Position numbers and translations under genes: made by a program
In this document: piece after piece, positions 47,274 through 64,000 of the stretch
Layout: the number at the start of each line of letters is the position of its first letter
Position numbering within the stretch: the stretch's first letter is position 1
From: Lotus japonicus
Lineage: Eukaryota > Streptophyta > Magnoliopsida > Fabales > Fabaceae
Assembly (NCBI RefSeq): GCF_012489685.1
Contig: NC_080041.1
Location: 103,385,760-103,449,759, forward strand
DNA length: 64,000 nt
Reading direction: 5' to 3'
The notes under the pieces: model-generated
The model's input: the letters and a program-made list of their open reading frames with translations, nothing else
What the model was told of the DNA's origin: nothing
Databases searched by the model: none

Positions 47274-47497
47274 TGTTGAATAAGATAGTGTTAGCTTACC
47301 ACCTTAGGTAGTTAACCATGGTTAGCTCTACTATGGTTAGTTTAGTTTGTTAGATATCTGGTTAAGTTGTTAACCGGTTAGTTAGAGTTTGCTTAACAAC
47401 TCTCTTAGTATAAAGCTTGTAATAACAGTAGATTTTATATTCATTCAATACATTCTCAGTTTTCTCTGCAATCAATCAAGAAACTTCCGCTTTGTTA
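47274..47497 (+). repeat. 3' LTR of the copia element
   Basis: 224 bp, apparently identical to 42348-42571, followed by the ATAGG target duplication. Confidence 0.95.
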
Positions 47498-47502
47498 ATA
47501 GG

Positions 47503-48118
47503 TGGACATGGAAGTTGGAAGGGGATGGCAATTATTCAGTTAACTCATCCTATGTTTTCTTACAGGAACAATATTTATTGGAACCAGATTCTGTTTTTCA
47601 ATGGATTTGGGCAACACAGGTCCCTTCAAATATTAAGGCGTTTGTGTGGAGAGCTATGCTGGGAAGGCTGCAAACTCGCGATAATTTGCTCAGGAGACAG
47701 ATACTCAGAGATGTGGATGATGCTAAATGTGCGTTCTGCAGATTGGAGGTAGAAACTTGCTCACACTTGCTCTTTACGTGTTCTGAGTCAATGGCTATTT
47801 GGTATGAATGCTTTGCTTGGTTGGGGGTGTCTATTGCTCAAGTTGCTGATCCAAGGATACACTTATTGCAATTTCCGGTGATTGGAATTAGTAAATCTCA
47901 GAAGCTAGCAGAAACTGCAATTTGGATGGCCACTGTATGGTCAATTTGGTGTGTACGGAACAGGGTCATTTTTAGTGGGGGGGGAGCTAGATAAAGCACA
48001 AATCCTGGAGCAGGTTCAGCTAAAAGCATGGCAGTGGCTAACTGCAAGAGTGGATAATTTTTCCTATTCATGGTTTGAATGGAAAACTAATCCTAGGGTG
48101 TGTCTCATGTCCACATAA
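47503..48118 (+). pseudogene. LINE ORF2, C-terminal part after the copia insertion
   Basis: Continues the LINE frame across the ATAGG duplication (WTWKLEGDGNYSV). It carries a zf-RVT region (WATQVPSNIKAFVWRAMLGRLQ, CAFCRLEVETCSHLLFTC) equivalent to the end of ORF2 in the minus-strand LINE. At 47977-47984 a run of eight G shifts the frame (one more than needed), after which the family C-terminus (FSYSWFEWKTNP) reads on in another frame to TAA at 48116-48118. Confidence 0.88.
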
Positions 48119-48386
48119 GAACTGGGGTGGCTTCCTGTTATTATCCTTGGCAGCGTGTTATATTCACATATAGCACTATTGGATATGGAGTTGGTTGATA
48201 ATTATTCTTAGACAGTGGGTGTATTGCAATTGAAGATCATAGCAAGTAGGTTCAGAACATGAAGATGTGATGAAATTAGGATCTATCATGGATGGTTTTT
48301 CACTTATTTGTTGGTTCTCTTGTGGGCTGGGTTTGTGTTTCTTCTTGGAAATTATCTTTTGATTCTAGAAAAGTGGTACTCTTTTT

Positions 48387-48425
48387 CCTTATTAGGTTTT
48401 CCCAAGGGGGTTTTTCCTAATAAGG
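48387..48425 (+). other. Conserved LINE 3'-UTR hairpin (copy 2)
   Basis: Perfect 10-bp inverted repeat CCTTATTAGG / CCTAATAAGG enclosing TTTTCCCAAGGGGGTTTTT. It is the counterpart of the hairpin at 3167-3207, with different stem bases. Confidence 0.6.
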
Positions 48426-48560
48426 TTTTAATGATGCCACTTTTGTAGAGTCGATTTCCAAGGGAGCGGGTGGGTAAGTTTAGCAGTAGAAAGTTTTTTA
48501 TCCTTGCCTTTGTCAATGTTGTTACTGTTAATCTCTTATTGTTTATTATTTGTATTGGGT

Positions 48561-48581
48561 TGAAGTACCCCTTGTACTTCA
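48561..48581 (+). other. LINE 3'-terminal stem-loop
   Basis: Stem TGAAGTAC / GTACTTCA with loop CCCTT, about 25 bp before the poly(A). Same structure at 496-516; variant at 5419-5438 (minus). Confidence 0.7.
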
Positions 48582-48616
48582 TTTCAATATAATTATTTTG
48601 CTTATCAAAAAAAAAA

Positions 48617-49193
48617 GAGTGACTGCCTTATGTATGCATGTGATGTAGGACAACGATCCAATCTTGTCAGGGGAAAAATTAACTTGGTTTTAGAAACAAG
48701 ATTGTAGCACTGGTGAGTTATTAAAAAATCACTTAAATAGATCAGCAAGACGTTAACGATTACAGTGAGAAAGACAAATCTTAAACATAGTACAATCATT
48801 CATGAATGATCAAAATAAAAAAAATTGTTTAATGATCATGCATGTAACTTTTTTAAAGATATCACATCATATTATAATCAAAAGCTAATGTATGATCTAT
48901 TAATCATAAAGGCACACCTATTTTCCTACTTATTTAGGCTCATTTTATCAATTATACCGAATGAAAAATATCAGAACAAAAAACATGGTTACAATTTAGA
49001 ATTGACCCTTGCTATTTCCACCAACCCCTCTTGTTAATTTTTTGACAACTAAAAATGGCATAAATTCTTTGTCCAGTACAATAACAATGAAATAGAAATT
49101 AGAACCTATGAGCTTTTCCACTTGCTATCTTTTTTTCTTTTCTTCTTTCTTCATTTTCTCTCCTTTTTCTTAACCTCTTCTTGTTTCCCTTTT
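48617..49193. other. Intergenic and carboxypeptidase 3' UTR
   Basis: Starts with the LINE target duplication. The last ~150 bases (T/C-rich in plus orientation) are probably the 3' UTR of the minus-strand carboxypeptidase. No other gene. Confidence 0.5.
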
Positions 49194-63256
<14,063 letters not shown>

Positions 63257-63322
63257 GATGATGAAAATGAAGAATAATGAGAGAATGTGGAAATGTCTCA
63301 CTCAATTGCCTGCTTGGAGAGT

Positions 63323-63331
63323 GATATATAG
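63323..63331 (-). promoter_or_regulatory. Probable TATA box of the carboxypeptidase gene
   Basis: The minus strand reads CCCTATATATCAC about 70 bp before the ATG at 63256, preceded by a purine-rich stretch (63360-63450). Spacing and sequence fit a plant core promoter. Confidence 0.55.
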
Positions 63332-64000
63332 GGAGTTAATTAGGCGTGTCTGCCCTTCTGGAAGGATTAAATAGGAAAGAGAAAGATAGAGGCTGAGAGA
63401 GAAACAGAGAGACTGAGAGAAAAACAGAGGAGGGAGAGGGGCTAGGGAGAGTTATGGGTGTCATAAACTATTTGGGCACATTACCTAAGAAACTAGATTT
63501 TTCATTCAAAATCATATTTTGACCCTATTTTTGTATACCTACTAATTCTGGTTTATTTCATACCCAAAGAATGTTCATGTCAAAACTGTAGATGAAGAAA
63601 AACTGTAATCCCTGTATATCTAACATTTTTCCACTTTTTTTTTTTCATTTTTTTCAATATAGGAATAGAAAATTATTTACCTCATTTTCTTCTCATTTAT
63701 ACCCCTTACTATTTTCCCCTATCACCAATTATTAATTTTGATTATCTTTTTATATAACTCAATTTCAAATATGGGTTTTATAGATAAAAGTTTAGTAGGA
63801 TGGAGGGAGTAGCCTGTCACTTTAAAATTTTAGCGAAACAATATTAGTATTATTATATATTTTTATTAAAATTACTAACTAAATTTTTAATATATAATAT
63901 GCATTTTATCTCCCTAATTTGCATGGAAGATTTTAAAGGGAATGTAAGGGAGGGCAAATTTATCAATTTCTAATCAGTATTATTTCTTTTGAAATAAAAT
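63332..64000. other. Carboxypeptidase upstream region
   Basis: GAGAGA-rich stretch at 63370-63440 (a common plant promoter/leader composition), then AT-rich DNA. At 63798-63811 GGATGGAGGGAG followed by TA looks like a single Stowaway terminus whose partner I could not find. No gene. Confidence 0.45.

Larger units (their letters stand above)
42348..47497 (+). mobile_element. Ty1/copia LTR retrotransposon carrying an internal TRIM
   Basis: 5150 bp with 224-bp LTRs that appear identical, 5-bp target duplication ATAGG (42343-42347, 47498-47502), initiator tRNA-Met primer-binding site, and a polypurine stretch GAGGGGGGC before the 3' LTR. Domain order gag, protease, integrase, RT, RNase H is copia-type. 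It integrated inside the LINE ORF2. A 314-bp insertion-duplication disrupts the protease region. Confidence 0.95.
40763..48616 (+). mobile_element. 5'-truncated L1-type LINE, interrupted by a copia element
   Basis: Flanked by the 11-bp duplication AAGAGTGACTG (40752-40762 and 48615-48625) with a poly(A) tail at 48607-48616. It starts abruptly inside the reverse-transcriptase domain, as 5'-truncated LINEs do. It is a close relative of the minus-strand LINE at 5386-11493 and shares its family 3' end with 430-549. The copia element at 42348-47497 split it. LINE sequence alone is about 2.7 kb. Confidence 0.93.

Noticed and set aside
63257..63301. Extended N-terminus of the carboxypeptidase from 63301
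   Set aside because: It begins at GTG, not ATG; the paired ATGs at 63256 and 63253 give a normal signal peptide.

Overview
This window is plant nuclear DNA. It is AT-rich, its genes have GT-AG introns, and its transposons belong to plant families. The four host genes (RIK-type KH protein, glycine-rich RNA-binding protein, EXO70, BRS1-type serine carboxypeptidase) point to a dicot. I suspect a legume from the style of the small dispersed repeats, but I cannot prove that from sequence alone.

Layout. 1-2809: repeats only (TGG-rich tract, LINE tail, degenerate TTTAGGG-like array split by a 595-bp MITE). 2810-14345: a probable decayed Helitron on the minus strand. It carries a PIF1-like helicase that is cut in two by a nearly intact 6.1-kb L1-type LINE with a perfect 16-bp target duplication; a short RPA-like fragment lies upstream. 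14731-27543: RIK on the plus strand, 12 coding exons that I could join into a continuous 648-codon frame. Its intron 7 holds an antisense chromodomain-type Ty3/gypsy element with identical LTRs. 29066-30866: a glycine-rich RRM protein on the minus strand. 34.9-36.2 kb: three MITE-like elements. 36475-38511: intronless EXO70 coding region on the minus strand. 39.8-48.6 kb: a stack of insertions: a TRIM, a gypsy RNase H relic, a 5'-truncated LINE, a Ty1/copia element inside the LINE, and a second TRIM inside the copia protease region. 49194-63256: a serine carboxypeptidase on the minus strand, 8 coding exons and 474 codons. Its intron 7 holds an antisense Ale-type copia element with identical LTRs and its intron 1 holds a PIF/Harbinger derivative.

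How it fits together. All four host genes look complete in their coding parts despite heavy transposon loading. The three full-length LTR elements have LTR pairs that look identical, so all inserted recently, yet all three have broken coding regions; at least two were probably already defective when they moved. The most interesting signals are: a copia element carrying an internal TRIM flanked by a 77-bp duplication that appears older than the element's own insertion; two RNA hairpins in LINE 3' ends supported by compensatory base changes; and a RIK - glycine-rich RBP - EXO70 block that appears split between two chromosomes in Arabidopsis.
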